NCBI RefSeq assembly: GCF_001650025.1
Contig: NZ_LVVY01000091.1
Coordinates: forward strand, 42,309 to 106,308
Direction: 5' to 3'
Origin: Devosia elaeis
Lineage (GTDB): Bacteria > Pseudomonadota > Alphaproteobacteria > Rhizobiales > Devosiaceae
Length of the DNA stretch: 64,000 nucleotides
Below, in pieces: positions 24,785 through 33,573 of this stretch (within the stretch, counting starts at the first letter, position 1; each line of letters starts with the position of its first letter). A program made the position numbers and the translations under genes. The notes beneath the pieces are model-generated. The model saw only the letters and a program-made list of their open reading frames with translations. It did not search any database and was not told the DNA's origin.

Positions 24785-25645
24785 TCACGCGCCGCCATTG
24801 CGCCAGCTATATTGCGGCGAATAGCCCAGCATGCGCTTGGCCTTGTCGATCGAGAGCAGGGTGGAATTGGTGGCGATATTGCCGCGCTGCTCGACTTCGG
24901 GGAAAATCTCGGCGAGCAGCGAGATATTGGAACGGTTCATCACCGAATCCGCATTGGCGATGATGAAGGCTTCAAAACCCTTGAAATCGGCCTGGATGGC
25001 GCGACGCACCGCCTGGGCGCCGTCGCGGGCATCGATATAGGCCCAAAGGTTCCATTTGCGTCTGGCCGGATCGGCGTCGAAGCCGGGAAAGGCGGCGTAA
25101 TCCTCCGGATACATGACATTGGAAAAGCGCAGGCCCACCATGCGCAGCCCGGGATCCCAGCGGCAGAATTGCGCGGCCATGGTTTCGTCCAGCAGCTTGC
25201 CCAGCGAATAGGCGCTTTAGGGGCGCGGAAAATAGTTCTCGTCCACCGGCACATAGGGCGGCGGATTGTCGAAGGGCAGGCCCAGAACGGTTTCGCTGGA
25301 GGCGAAGACCACGTTCTTGATCCCGGCTAGTCGGCAGGCCTCGAAGACATTGTAGCTGGCGCTGACATTGTTGGTGATCGTGCGGGCATTGGCTGCCAGG
25401 CCGGGGGCGGGGATGGCAGCCAGATGCACCACGGCATCGAACGGCCCGGGCCTTTCATCCACGCCACCCAGGACGGCGGCGGCGACCTCGCCGAAATTGG
25501 CCAGGTCGATGCGCAGGCTCGGGCAGATCGGCTCGGGCAATGCCTGCTGATCGATATTGAGCACCTCATAGCCATGTTCGACCAGATCGCGCAGCACGGC
25601 GCGACCGAGCTTGCCGCTGCCACCGGTGACCAGCACCTTCGTCAT
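24785..25645 (-). pseudogene. NAD-dependent epimerase/dehydratase, interrupted by one in-frame stop
   Basis: The frame is 286 codons plus a stop, an extended SDR. It begins with the Rossmann loop VTGGSGKLGRAVLRDL and continues through VVHLAAIPAPG and the expected catalytic region. After YFPRP a TAA (25217-25219) interrupts it; immediately beyond, the same frame continues as SAYSLGKLLDETMAAQFCRWDPG, containing the family's Tyr-x3-Lys (YSLGK), and runs to the normal end. Homologous proteins usually have Glu at this point, so a single GAA to TAA change explains it. No frameshift is needed. It is either a recent pseudogene or a base-call error. Confidence 0.85.
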
Positions 25646-25800
25646 CTCCGCCTCCTCTATTTGCAGGCAATGAGCCTAAGCGCAGAGGCCCCGGCTGCCA
25701 ATCCGCCGGATGAACCCAATCTGAACGCCGGTCTCAGGGTGAGTTCAAGACGGGCTTCGTAAGGTGCCTCCAACAGATCGAATTGTCCGGGGGACATGAA

Positions 25801-26139
25801 ATGAACAAGGCTCAGGAAAAAGTTCTCGTCGCCACGCTGTGCGGCCTGGTGCTCACCGCCGCGGCTGCCTTCGCAGTGCAGCCGGCCATGGCCGCGGGCT
25901 ACCCGGTCGACAATCTGGCGCGGGTGAGCGGCGTGGCCCATTGGGACCAGCTCAATGTGCGCAAGTGGCCGGCCAGCTATTCGCAGCAGGTGGGCGCGTT
26001 CGCGCCCGGCGTCCATGTCTGGGTGGAGCGCTGCATCGAGGTCAAGAACAGCTCCGATTGGTGCCTGGTCGACCGCAACAACACCAAGGGTTGGGTGAAT
26101 TCGCGCTTCCTGACCCCGGTGCATGACTGGGATATCTGA
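25801..26139 (+). CDS. Secreted bacterial SH3-domain protein
   Basis: A protein of 112 residues with a signal peptide (hydrophobic stretch to about 31, VQPAMAAGYP cleavage region). A single SH3_3-type domain follows: WDQLNVRKWPASYSQQVGAFAPGVHVWVERCIEVKNSSDWCLVD and the closing GWVNSRFL strand. Two cysteines in the domain could form a disulfide. The ATG at 25801 follows GGGGGACATGAA. It probably binds cell wall or envelope components; the partner is unknown. Confidence 0.75.
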   Translation: MNKAQEKVLVATLCGLVLTAAAAFAVQPAMAAGYPVDNLARVSGVAHWDQLNVRKWPASYSQQVGAFAPGVHVWVERCIEVKNSSDWCLVDRNNTKGWVNSRFLTPVHDWDI

Positions 26140-26231
26140 TCCCTTCTTCTGGCGCGCCTCCATCTCCCATGCATGTTGACTTTCCGGTTCTGCGCTGGTC
26201 CACAGGATCAGCAGGGACCGGAGCTTTTTTC

Positions 26232-27233
26232 ATGCAGGCCAATCCTATTCTCGCCGAAGCCGTTCGCGGCAATTGGGTGGAAAATCGCCATCGCGGCGCG
26301 TTCATCATCGCCGATGCCGATGGGCGAGTGATCGCCTCGGGCGGGGATGTCGAGCGGCCGATTTTCCCGCGCTCGGCCATCAAGTCCATGCAGGCTTTGG
26401 CGATCTTCGAGCGGCATGCGATGGAAAAGTTCCACCATAGTCCCGAAGAGCTGGCCTTGGCCTGCGCCTCGCACCACGGCGAGGACATGCATGTGCGCAA
26501 TGTCGCCCATTTCCTCGACCGCATGGGGCTCTCCGTGGCCGATCTTGAATGTGGCGCGCACATGCCCACCAATGGCAAGGCGCGCGAGGCCTTGCGCGCC
26601 TCTGGGCAAGGGCCCAGCGCGTTGCACAATAATTGTTCCGGCAAGCATTCGGGCATGCTGAGCGTGGCCCTGGCCATGGGCGTGCCGACCAGCGGCTATG
26701 TCGAGCGCGAGCATGACGTGCAGAAGGCCGTCCGCGCCGCCGTCGAACGGGTGATCGGCGAGCCTCTGACCGAGGATCGTTGCGGCACCGATGGCTGTTC
26801 CATCCCTACCTGGGCGGCGCCGCTGCGCGCCTGGGCACAGGGCTTCGCGCGCATGGCGACGGGTAGGGATCTTTCGGCAGACGACGCGGCCGGTGCACAA
26901 AAACTCTTCGACGCGGCGACCAGCCATCCCCACCTTGTCGCCGGCACTGGGCATCTCGATACGCTGGTCATGGAGGCCTTCAAGGGCCGGGTGATGCAGA
27001 AGGGCGGCGCCGAAGGCGTGCAATGCGGCGCCATCCGCGACAAAGGCTGGGGCTACGCCCTCAAATGCGACGACGGCAACATGGCTGCAAGCCACGTCAT
27101 GATCGCCGCCCTATTGCTGCAATACGCCGACCCCGACGCCGCCCAGCGCGCCGTGCTGGAGCAGTTTGCGCGCCAGCCGACCAAGAATGTGCGGGGCACT
27201 GTGGTGGGCGAGTTGCGGGCTATCGGGATTTAA
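26232..27233 (+). CDS. L-asparaginase, Rhizobium etli type (asparaginase II family)
   Basis: A protein of 333 residues from ATG 26232. It hydrolyses L-asparagine to aspartate and ammonia. Active-site positions known from the R. etli enzyme ReAV fall at the same numbers here: Ser48 and Lys51 in RSAIKSMQ, Cys135 and Lys138 in NNCSGKHSG, and Cys189 in CGTDGCS. It is unrelated to the E. coli AnsA/AnsB fold. No signal peptide was seen, so it is cytoplasmic. It is monocistronic. An in-frame ATG at 26169 would add 21 unconserved residues. Confidence 0.93.
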   Translation: MQANPILAEAVRGNWVENRHRGAFIIADADGRVIASGGDVERPIFPRSAIKSMQALAIFERHAMEKFHHSPEELALACASHHGEDMHVRNVAHFLDRMGLSVADLECGAHMPTNGKAREALRASGQGPSALHNNCSGKHSGMLSVALAMGVPTSGYVEREHDVQKAVRAAVERVIGEPLTEDRCGTDGCSIPTWAAPLRAWAQGFARMATGRDLSADDAAGAQKLFDAATSHPHLVAGTGHLDTLVMEAFKGRVMQKGGAEGVQCGAIRDKGWGYALKCDDGNMAASHVMIAALLLQYADPDAAQRAVLEQFARQPTKNVRGTVVGELRAIGI

Positions 27234-27257
27234 GGGGCGAGCCCCACAACCAGGCTA

Positions 27258-27283
27258 ACATCCCGGCGAAGGCCGGGATTCAT
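27258..27283. repeat. Small hairpin after the asparaginase gene
   Basis: An 8-bp stem ATCCCGGC-GAAG-GCCGGGAT, about 25 bases past the asparaginase stop and close to the convergent toxin gene. It resembles the CCCGGC-type intergenic hairpins near 61350-61376 and 59700-59727. There is no T-run. Confidence 0.5.
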
Positions 27284-27303
27284 CTCCATACCCCGGCCTA
27301 CGC

Positions 27304-27996
27304 CTAAAGCCCGAAGATCGCCTGGGTGCCGCAATTGCGGATGCGATCGACGCGGGTGCCGTCCCAGTGGAAGTCGAAATGGTCAGCCTGCACCGGCGCG
27401 GGCATGAGGTCGGGCCAGAACAGGGCGGCGCATTCGCCGCCCGGGCAGCGCACGCTGCGATAGAGAATGCCGTTGCTACCCGCCTGGCGCAATTGGCGCG
27501 CCAGCGCCTGGGCGGGCGCGTAATCGTCGGGATCGTGGCATTCTTCGAGCGGTCGGGCATCGTGCAGGTCGAGATCGAGCCGGGTCACCAGCATGCGGAA
27601 TTGCGAGGTCCAGCCGGGCGGCTCATTGGTACCGCGCATGAGCCGGGCATGGTGATGGGCGACTTCGCGGATGGCGACTTCCTCCTTGTCGGCGGCGCTG
27701 AACACGCCGTAGGAACCGTCGGTGAAGCGGCCGGGCCGGTCGTGGCTGACATGGACGAAGGGCGCCATGAGATAGCTGGCGCCGGGCCCGCTGACACGCC
27801 GCTCCGGCGGCACGAGGTCGAGCCGGCCCAGATGCTCCCAGACGCGCGGATTGGTCTTGGCCTCTGCCGAGGCGAGGGCCTCCCAATCGCTGGGATCGGC
27901 AATATCTTCAAAGAGATCGATCGGCGGATAGATAGAGCGGATCAGCCGATAGGCCTTGGGCCAGCGGACCCGGGTGGTGCCGGGCACTGGCGGCAT
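27304..27996 (-). CDS. RES-domain toxin (NAD+-degrading, type II toxin-antitoxin)
   Basis: A protein of 230 residues with a RES domain over the middle and C-terminal parts: YRLIRSIYPPIDLFED at the start, MAPFVHVSHDRPGRFTDGSYGVFSAADKEEVAIREVAHHHARLM (about 77-120) with conserved Arg, Tyr and Glu, and GSNGILYRSVRCPGGECAALFWPD near 170-195. RES toxins are folded like ADP-ribosyltransferases and deplete NAD+. The gene overlaps the end of its antitoxin gene (TGATG junction), the normal order for Xre-RES pairs. Confidence 0.88.
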   Translation of the reverse strand: MPPVPGTTRVRWPKAYRLIRSIYPPIDLFEDIADPSDWEALASAEAKTNPRVWEHLGRLDLVPPERRVSGPGASYLMAPFVHVSHDRPGRFTDGSYGVFSAADKEEVAIREVAHHHARLMRGTNEPPGWTSQFRMLVTRLDLDLHDARPLEECHDPDDYAPAQALARQLRQAGSNGILYRSVRCPGGECAALFWPDLMPAPVQADHFDFHWDGTRVDRIRNCGTQAIFGL

Positions 27997-28403
27997 CAGC
28001 CGCCCCGCTCCGCATCGAGCCAGGCGCGGACCCGCGCCAGCGAGAAGATGTCGCCCGCCGCCATGATCTCGATCGGGCTCTGCCCGCCGAAAACCGGATT
28101 GGGCTTGCCGACCCAGGCATAGCCGCGCTCGGGATCGGTGAAGAGATAGCGCAGGCCCTTGTGAATGCCCATGAGCAGCGACAGGCGCGTGGCCAGATCG
28201 CGGTCGATCCGGCCGATCTCGCCGGCCTTCCAGCGGGCATAGGTGCGGGCGGCGAGGCCGCCAAGAATGTCGCGGGCGCGATTATCCGGTACCTGCCAGC
28301 GCTCGAACAGGCGAATGACGGCACGCACCATGGCCTGAGCCTCGGCATCGGTGATGCGGGCAATCTCGGGAGCCGCCTGGGTGCGCGGAAGTTCCAGCAA
28401 CAT
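27996..28403 (-). CDS. Xre/MbcA/ParS-type antitoxin
   Basis: A protein of 135 residues from ATG 28403. It has an N-terminal helical DNA-binding part (AEAQAMVRAVIRLFERWQVPDNRARDILGGLAARTYARWKAGEIGRI) and a C-terminal toxin-binding part ending DIFSLARVRAWLDAERG, the MbcA/ParS form. It should neutralise the RES toxin and repress the pair. A palindromic operator-like region lies just upstream. Confidence 0.88.
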   Translation of the reverse strand: MLLELPRTQAAPEIARITDAEAQAMVRAVIRLFERWQVPDNRARDILGGLAARTYARWKAGEIGRIDRDLATRLSLLMGIHKGLRYLFTDPERGYAWVGKPNPVFGGQSPIEIMAAGDIFSLARVRAWLDAERGG

Positions 28404-28418
28404 GAGCAAATCTCCTTT

Positions 28419-28452
28419 TGGCGTAAAATAGGGGGTATTTGCCAAATGGCAA
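28419..28452. promoter_or_regulatory. Candidate operator of the Xre-RES pair
   Basis: Two overlapping inverted repeats lie just upstream of the antitoxin start: TTGCC-AAAT-GGCAA (28439-28452, perfect) and an imperfect TTGGC...AATA / TATT...GCCAA pair (28419-28445). The TATTTTACGCC stretch is the most AT-rich stretch in the area. Autorepression at such sites is usual for these pairs. Confidence 0.45.
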
Positions 28453-28499
28453 GATGCGTGTGAGCGCAACTGCGGTTTCAGTCGAATGCGTGAAATGCT

Positions 28500-29786
28500 C
28501 TAATTCATGGTCACATGCGGATAACGATCCGCAACGTCGGCCAGCTCCGGCTCCGCCACATCGGTCCACAGCATGCCGGCAATGGCGTGCTGGCGCGCCT
28601 CGATCCTGTTGCTGCCAATGGTCACAGCGCCTACCCCTTCGGCCAGGCTGACGCCGATACCGATATCGCTGCCGATGACGACATTGTCGGATATGAGCAC
28701 GTTGCGCAGGTAGGGCCCCCAGCCGGCGCCGATGGCCACGCCCGGAACATTCTCGACCACATTGCCGGTAATGGCCGTGTCTGCCTCGGCGAAGATGCCG
28801 AGGGGGATCGTGTCGGGATTGACGGTGGAGCGCGGGCTGATATTGCGCACGATATTGCCCGAGCAGACCGCCAGCGCGCCGCCCACGTCCATATTGGTGA
28901 TGGAAATGCCGGTGGCGGCGCCATCGACGATATTCTGGGCGATGACCGAGCCGGAAAAGCCGAATTCGGAGAAAATCGCCACCTCGCCGGATGTACGGCA
29001 TTGATTGCCGGTCACCTGGCTGTTGCGCGTCGTGTTGAGCCGCACGGCGGTGAAGGCGCAATCGCTGATGTGATTGTCGGCAACAATGACTTCGTCCGCC
29101 AGGTAGACATTGATGCCATTACCGTTCTGGCCATTGCCGCCGGCGCGCCAATCGATGCCGGAAATACGATTATTGACCAGAATGGAGCCGTCCACGCCGG
29201 CCTCCGAGCGCCAGATGCGAATGCCGGCATTGCCGCAGGCGTTGATGCGGTTGCCGGCGACGAGCAGGCCCAGGCTGTCGAGCGCATGAATGGCGGCGTC
29301 GCCATGGCCGGCGAAATCGCAATCGCGAATGCTTGCCGCCGCGCCGTGAATATCGAGCCCAATGCCCGGATTGTCGCGGAACAGGCAGCGTTCGAGGCTG
29401 ATGTTCTCGCCGGAGGCGATGCGCAGCAGCGCGTCGGCGCCGCTATTGCCGGCAAAGCCGATATCGCGCAGCGTTACATTGGACTGCCCCTCGATGGCGG
29501 CGATTTCCGCGCCGGTGCCGATGAGCCAGGTGGCGCCCGGCACGCCCTCGACCAGCATATTGGCCGGAAATCGCAGGCCCGAAACGCGGAACCGGCCGGG
29601 CGGCAAGGCGAGGCGGCCGCTGGCGCCGGCGGCCGCAAGGGCCTCCCGCAGGGCGGCGGATTGGTCGGCATCGCTGGAAGCATCGAGGCTTGCCACCTGC
29701 GCCAGCGCCATGCCGGGCAAGGTCAGGGCGAGGCCGAAAAGACCGGCAAGCACGGAGCGGCGATGGAGCGGGACGGCCTTGTTCAT
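28500..29786 (-). CDS. Tat-exported right-handed beta-helix repeat protein (TIGR03808-like)
   Basis: A protein of 428 residues from ATG 29786; a longer frame upstream overlaps the divergent ATPase gene and is not credible. The N-terminus is a twin-arginine signal ([23 protein letters not shown]). The rest is a right-handed parallel beta-helix with repeated N-x-I/V-x-x-N-x-I units ([46 protein letters not shown]). It resembles the uncharacterised family of Tat-translocated repeat proteins of Rhizobiales. Such folds often bind or cleave polysaccharide; no catalytic residues can be named. Confidence 0.8.
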   Translation of the reverse strand: MNKAVPLHRRSVLAGLFGLALTLPGMALAQVASLDASSDADQSAALREALAAAGASGRLALPPGRFRVSGLRFPANMLVEGVPGATWLIGTGAEIAAIEGQSNVTLRDIGFAGNSGADALLRIASGENISLERCLFRDNPGIGLDIHGAAASIRDCDFAGHGDAAIHALDSLGLLVAGNRINACGNAGIRIWRSEAGVDGSILVNNRISGIDWRAGGNGQNGNGINVYLADEVIVADNHISDCAFTAVRLNTTRNSQVTGNQCRTSGEVAIFSEFGFSGSVIAQNIVDGAATGISITNMDVGGALAVCSGNIVRNISPRSTVNPDTIPLGIFAEADTAITGNVVENVPGVAIGAGWGPYLRNVLISDNVVIGSDIGIGVSLAEGVGAVTIGSNRIEARQHAIAGMLWTDVAEPELADVADRYPHVTMN

Positions 29787-29912
29787 GGCGCCATTGTGCC
29801 GGTTTTCGACAAAGAGGCGAGGCAAACCCGCGACCTTGGTGAACGGCTTTGCTTGTTCGGCATGGCTGCTGATGGCTATAACGGGACGAGTCTTTTTGTG
29901 GCAGGTGGTTTC

Positions 29913-31421
29913 ATGCTCGTTGATGGCAAGATTTTTCTGGGCGTGAGCGATCGGCCCGAATATCTCAATCTCAAATATGGCAATCGCCATGGGCTGATCA
30001 CCGGCGCCACCGGCACGGGCAAGACGGTGAGCCTGCAGGTGCTGGCCGAGGGCTTTTCAGCCGCAGGCGTGCCGGTCTTCGCCGCCGACATCAAGGGCGA
30101 CCTGTCCGGCATTTCGCGCATGGGCAAGGCGCAGGGTTGGCAGACCCAGCGGGCCACCGATATCGGTTTCGACGATTACCGCGACGACGTCTATCCCACC
30201 ATTTTCTGGGACCTGTTCGGCAAGCAGGGGCATCCCGTGCGGGCGACCATCTCGGAAATGGGGCCGGTGCTGCTGAGCCGCATCCTCGACCTCAACGACA
30301 CCCAGGAAGGCGTGCTCAACATCGCCTTCCGCGTCGCCGACGAGGAAGGGTTGCTCCTGCTCGACCTCAAGGATTTGCGGGCACTGCTGACCGATCTGCA
30401 GGAGCGGGCCAAGGAAATTTCCGGGCGCTATGGCAATGTGACGACCGCCTCCATCGGCGCTATCCAGCGGTCGCTGCTGGTGCTGGAACAGCAGGGCGCC
30501 GACAATTTCTTCGGCGAACGGGCGCTGGAAATCGCCGACCTGATGCGGGTCGATGCCGATGGGCGCGGCTTCGTCTCAATCCTCGCGGCCGACCAGTTGA
30601 TGCAGTCGCCCCGGCTCTATTCGACCTTCCTGCTCTGGCTGCTTTCGGAATTGTTCGAAGAACTGCCAGAGGTGGGCGATCCCGAAAAGCCGAAACTGGT
30701 CTTCTTCTTCGATGAAGCCCATTTGCTGTTTGATGGCGCCCCCAAGGCCCTGGTGGACAAGGTCGAGCAGGTGGTGAAACTCATTCGCTCCAAGGGCGTA
30801 GGCGTCTATTTCGTCACCCAGAACCCGGTCGACATTCCCGAAAGCGTCCTGGCGCAGCTCGCCAATCGCGTGCAGCATGCCTTGCGGGCCTACACGCCGC
30901 GCGAACAGAAGGCGGTGAAGGTCGCCGCCGATACGTTCCGGCCCAATCCGGCCTTTTCGACGGCGGAGGCAATCACCCAGCTCGGCATCGGCGAGGCACT
31001 GGTCTCGGTGCTGGAAGACAAGGGCGTGCCCTCCATGGTCGGCCGCACCTTCATCCGCCCGCCTTCGGCGCAGGTGGGGCCGATCAGCCCGGCCGAGCGC
31101 GAAGCGTCCATCACCAGTTCGCCGGTCGGCGGGCTCTATGACACGGTGATCGACCGGGAATCGGCCTACGAAATCCTGCAGAAGCGGGCGAGGGACAAGC
31201 AGGTCGAGGATGAGCGGGCCCTGCTGGAGGCCGAAAGCCGCGCCGAAGCCGAACGGTTGGCCAAGGAGCGCGAAAAGGCCGAAAAAGCCGCCGCGCCGCG
31301 CCGCAGTACAAGACAGACCCCGGTTGAGGCGGCCACGACCTCCTTTGCCCGCACTATTGCCAATACGCTGGGGCGTGAACTGGTGCGCGGCATTCTCGGT
31401 GGCATCAGGGGGCGCCGCTGA
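29913..31421 (+). CDS. HerA-like ATPase, DUF853 (YjgR) family
   Basis: A protein of 502 residues. Walker [10 protein letters not shown] lies near residue 29, Walker [21 protein letters not shown] near 270, and a [35 protein letters not shown] sensor/arginine region near 305. The C-terminal ~70 residues are a charged helical stretch ([25 protein letters not shown]) before a short hydrophobic-basic tail. It is a P-loop ATPase of the FtsK/HerA superfamily with unknown substrate. The ATG at 29913 is preceded by AGGTGG. The next gene starts on its stop codon. Confidence 0.88.
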   Translation: MLVDGKIFLGVSDRPEYLNLKYGNRHGLITGATGTGKTVSLQVLAEGFSAAGVPVFAADIKGDLSGISRMGKAQGWQTQRATDIGFDDYRDDVYPTIFWDLFGKQGHPVRATISEMGPVLLSRILDLNDTQEGVLNIAFRVADEEGLLLLDLKDLRALLTDLQERAKEISGRYGNVTTASIGAIQRSLLVLEQQGADNFFGERALEIADLMRVDADGRGFVSILAADQLMQSPRLYSTFLLWLLSELFEELPEVGDPEKPKLVFFFDEAHLLFDGAPKALVDKVEQVVKLIRSKGVGVYFVTQNPVDIPESVLAQLANRVQHALRAYTPREQKAVKVAADTFRPNPAFSTAEAITQLGIGEALVSVLEDKGVPSMVGRTFIRPPSAQVGPISPAEREASITSSPVGGLYDTVIDRESAYEILQKRARDKQVEDERALLEAESRAEAERLAKEREKAEKAAAPRRSTRQTPVEAATTSFARTIANTLGRELVRGILGGIRGRR

Positions 31422-31972
31422 TGGGCGCCATGGCGCAGACTAGCCCGGTCGTTGCGATCTTCGCATCCGACAAGGGGCCGGGCGATCCTGAACGCGCCAG
31501 CCTTATGGGCGAGGTGGGGCGCGTCTTTGCGCGCAAAGGCGCGCGGATCCTGTGCCTGGCCGAAGGTGGCGTCATCCCGGTGCCGCTGATCACGGCGGCC
31601 CGTACGGCCGGGGGCGCGGTGGAAGTGCTCGCCGATACCGGCATCGTGCTGCCGCCCGCCCTGGCTTCAGTGCCGATCACGGTTCTGCCCGATCATGCCG
31701 AGCGGCTGGCTTATCTGGCCGCAACGGCCGCGGTCCTGGTCGGCCTGCCGGGCTCCCTGGCTTCCGCCACTGCTCTGTTCCAGACCTGGGCGAACGGCAC
31801 GCAATTGCCGGTGGTGATGCTGAACCGGCACCGCGCCTTCGAGGCGATACGCGGCTTTGCGGCCGACGTCCTCGCCCCCGCCGTGCCGGGCCATGACCGC
31901 AAAATCCAGTTCGCCGACAATGCCGACGACTTGTGGAACAAGATCGTCTGGGTCGGCGAACAGCGGCGGTAG
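31421..31972 (+). CDS. SLOG-like (LOG/DprA-type Rossmann) protein
   Basis: A protein of 183 residues. It starts [50 protein letters not shown], a Rossmann-like nucleotide-binding opening like that of the SLOG superfamily (lysine decarboxylase-like LOG, TIGR00725). The middle part (AAVLVGLPGSLASATALFQTWANGTQLPVVML) matches the PGG-type loop region only loosely. It is translationally coupled to the HerA-like ATPase (stop and start share bases), which suggests a joint function. The substrate is unknown. Confidence 0.6.
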   Translation: MGAMAQTSPVVAIFASDKGPGDPERASLMGEVGRVFARKGARILCLAEGGVIPVPLITAARTAGGAVEVLADTGIVLPPALASVPITVLPDHAERLAYLAATAAVLVGLPGSLASATALFQTWANGTQLPVVMLNRHRAFEAIRGFAADVLAPAVPGHDRKIQFADNADDLWNKIVWVGEQRR

Positions 31973-32001
31973 TGCGTTTCACACCTGCAAAGAGATAGCA
32001 G

Positions 32002-32075
32002 CAGACCTCATCCCGAGCCTGTCCAAGGGCGAGGCGTGGCACTCAGCTTCGCGTGCCCGTCCTCGTGGTTAGACC
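32002..32075. repeat. Decayed copy of the AGACCTCAT palindromic repeat
   Basis: It starts CAGACCTCATCCCGAGCCTGTCCAAGGGCGAGG and carries the inner CCTCGTGGTT part, but the right outer arm ATGAGGTCT is missing. It lies between two convergent genes. Confidence 0.65.
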
Positions 32076-32077
32076 GC

Positions 32078-32629
32078 CTACGCCAAGGGCTCCAATTCCG
32101 GGCGCTGGGCGCGGCGGTCGGGGAATAGGGGCACGACATTGTCGGTGAAGCGGCGGCCGGCATTGGGTTGCGGTCTGGACTGCGGCAGGCGGGCGCGACG
32201 GTCGGGGCCGCGATAGCCGGCGCCGAGCGCGCCGACGACGCTGCGATTGATCAGCCGGGCCTGGACGCGCTGCAACAGGTGGCGCGGCGACATCGGCTTG
32301 ACCACCACCTCGTCTATACCGGCGCTGATAGCCTGCTGGCGCATGGGCGGCGTGATGGCCCGGGCCAGGGCGATCACCGGCAGGTCGCGCGAGAGGAAGG
32401 AGGGATCGAGCCGGATCGCTTCGACCATTTCATAGGCCGGGCGGCCCTCGCGGTCGAAATCCACCACCAGCAGGTCGAGCGGCGCGAGGCGCATATAGGC
32501 GAAGAGTTCGGCCTCGCTTTCGAACGGCCGCACGCGCAGCCGTGAATCACCGGCGACCACCATCGTGAGGACGGCAGTAAGGGCCGGATTGGCGGCCAGG
32601 ATGGCAATTTTCTTGCCGGCTGCGGTCAC
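32078..32629 (-). CDS. Receiver-domain (CheY-like) protein with disordered basic tail
   Basis: A protein of 183 residues. Residues about 7-125 form a receiver fold: IAILAANPAL, phosphoacceptor region LDLLVVDFDREGRPAYEMVE (Asp about 57), PVIALARAITPPMRQQAISAGIDEVVVKPMSPRHLLQRV with the conserved Lys-Pro. The usual acidic pair after the first strand is absent (AANPAL), so normal phosphorylation is doubtful. The C-terminal 55 residues are Arg/Pro-rich (YRGPDRRARLPQSRPQPNAGRRF). It stands alone, with no kinase gene adjacent. Confidence 0.72.
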   Translation of the reverse strand: MTAAGKKIAILAANPALTAVLTMVVAGDSRLRVRPFESEAELFAYMRLAPLDLLVVDFDREGRPAYEMVEAIRLDPSFLSRDLPVIALARAITPPMRQQAISAGIDEVVVKPMSPRHLLQRVQARLINRSVVGALGAGYRGPDRRARLPQSRPQPNAGRRFTDNVVPLFPDRRAQRPELEPLA

Positions 32630-32812
32630 GACGATTCCTCAAGTGGTAAAGGCTTCGTTAACATGACCGAACGGGCGAATGAAGCGGGGAGTTCCGCTTC
32701 TCAAAAGACTTTCTGGAGAGGGTAAATCGGGATCGGGAGAGTTCCCGATGTGGCATCGCCTTACGGAATACCCGCGAATAGGGCCACCGTGTTCAGGGCA
32801 GGGGCGGCCGCC

Positions 32813-32843
32813 AAAAGGCCCCGATGGCCGGAGCCACCGGGGC
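32813..32843 (-). terminator. Terminator downstream of sodB
   Basis: On the minus strand a GCCCCG / CGGGGC stem with an inner GGCTCCGGCC fold is followed by CCTTTT. It lies about 17-47 bases past the sodB stop. Confidence 0.65.
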
Positions 32844-32859
32844 GGAAGTCAGGTCCGGA

Positions 32860-33474
32860 TCAGGCCGTGGCTTCCTCGAACATCTTTTCCACGTGTTCCC
32901 AGTTCACGAGGTTATCGAACCAGGCTTCGAGGTATTTCGGGCGGGCATTGCGGTAGTCGATATAATAGGAATGCTCCCACACATCGACGCCCAGAAGCGG
33001 GTGGCCGCCATGGACCAGCGGCGATTCGCCGTTGGCGGTCTTGGTGACTTCGAGCTTGCCCGCCTTGTGGTTGAACGACAGCCAGGCCCAGCCCGACCCG
33101 AACTGGGTGGTGCCGGCATTGATGAAATCGGCGCGGAACTTGTCGAAGCCGCCCAGGTCCTCGTCGACCTTGGCTGCGAGCTTGCCCGGCAGGGACTTGC
33201 CGCCGCCATTGGGCTTCATCCAGTTCCAGAAATGCACATGGTTGTAATGCTGGCCGGCATTGTTGAAGAGGCCAGCATTCTTGCCGAAGCTTTCCTTGAC
33301 GATGTCCTCGAGCGGCAGGATTTCCAGCCCCGAGCCTTCCAGCAGCTTTTCGCCATTGGTGACATAGGCCTGGTGGTGCTTGTCGTGGTGGAATTCGAGC
33401 GTTTCGGCCGACATGTAGGGCGCGAGCGCATCATAGGCGTAAGGCAGCTCGGGCAGGGTGAATTTGGTGGTCAT
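32860..33474 (-). CDS. sodB: Superoxide dismutase, Fe/Mn family
   Basis: A protein of 204 residues, full length. Metal ligands fit the family pattern: first His in LEFHHDKHHQAYV (about 29), His in NNAGQHYNHVHFW (about 76-80), and the Asp/His pair in LGVDVWEHSYYIDYRN (about 165-169). It converts superoxide to hydrogen peroxide and oxygen in the cytoplasm. The Gly/Gln pattern (FNNAGQHYNH, AWLSFNHKAG) resembles iron-type enzymes, but Fe versus Mn cannot be settled by eye. It is monocistronic with its own terminator. Confidence 0.95.
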   Translation of the reverse strand: MTTKFTLPELPYAYDALAPYMSAETLEFHHDKHHQAYVTNGEKLLEGSGLEILPLEDIVKESFGKNAGLFNNAGQHYNHVHFWNWMKPNGGGKSLPGKLAAKVDEDLGGFDKFRADFINAGTTQFGSGWAWLSFNHKAGKLEVTKTANGESPLVHGGHPLLGVDVWEHSYYIDYRNARPKYLEAWFDNLVNWEHVEKMFEEATA

Positions 33475-33573
33475 TTTAGCCTCCGTTCGGGGAAAGATCT
33501 GACGCTGGAAGAACCGGCTGATGATGCGCCTTTATAGGCGCACGCCAATGGCGCAACAATGTCGCCGAAGGAA

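Noticed and set aside
28515..29912. Upstream extension of the HerA-like ATPase frame
   Set aside because: It runs antisense through the whole beta-helix gene and is compositionally a shadow; the ATG at 29913 gives the normal family start.
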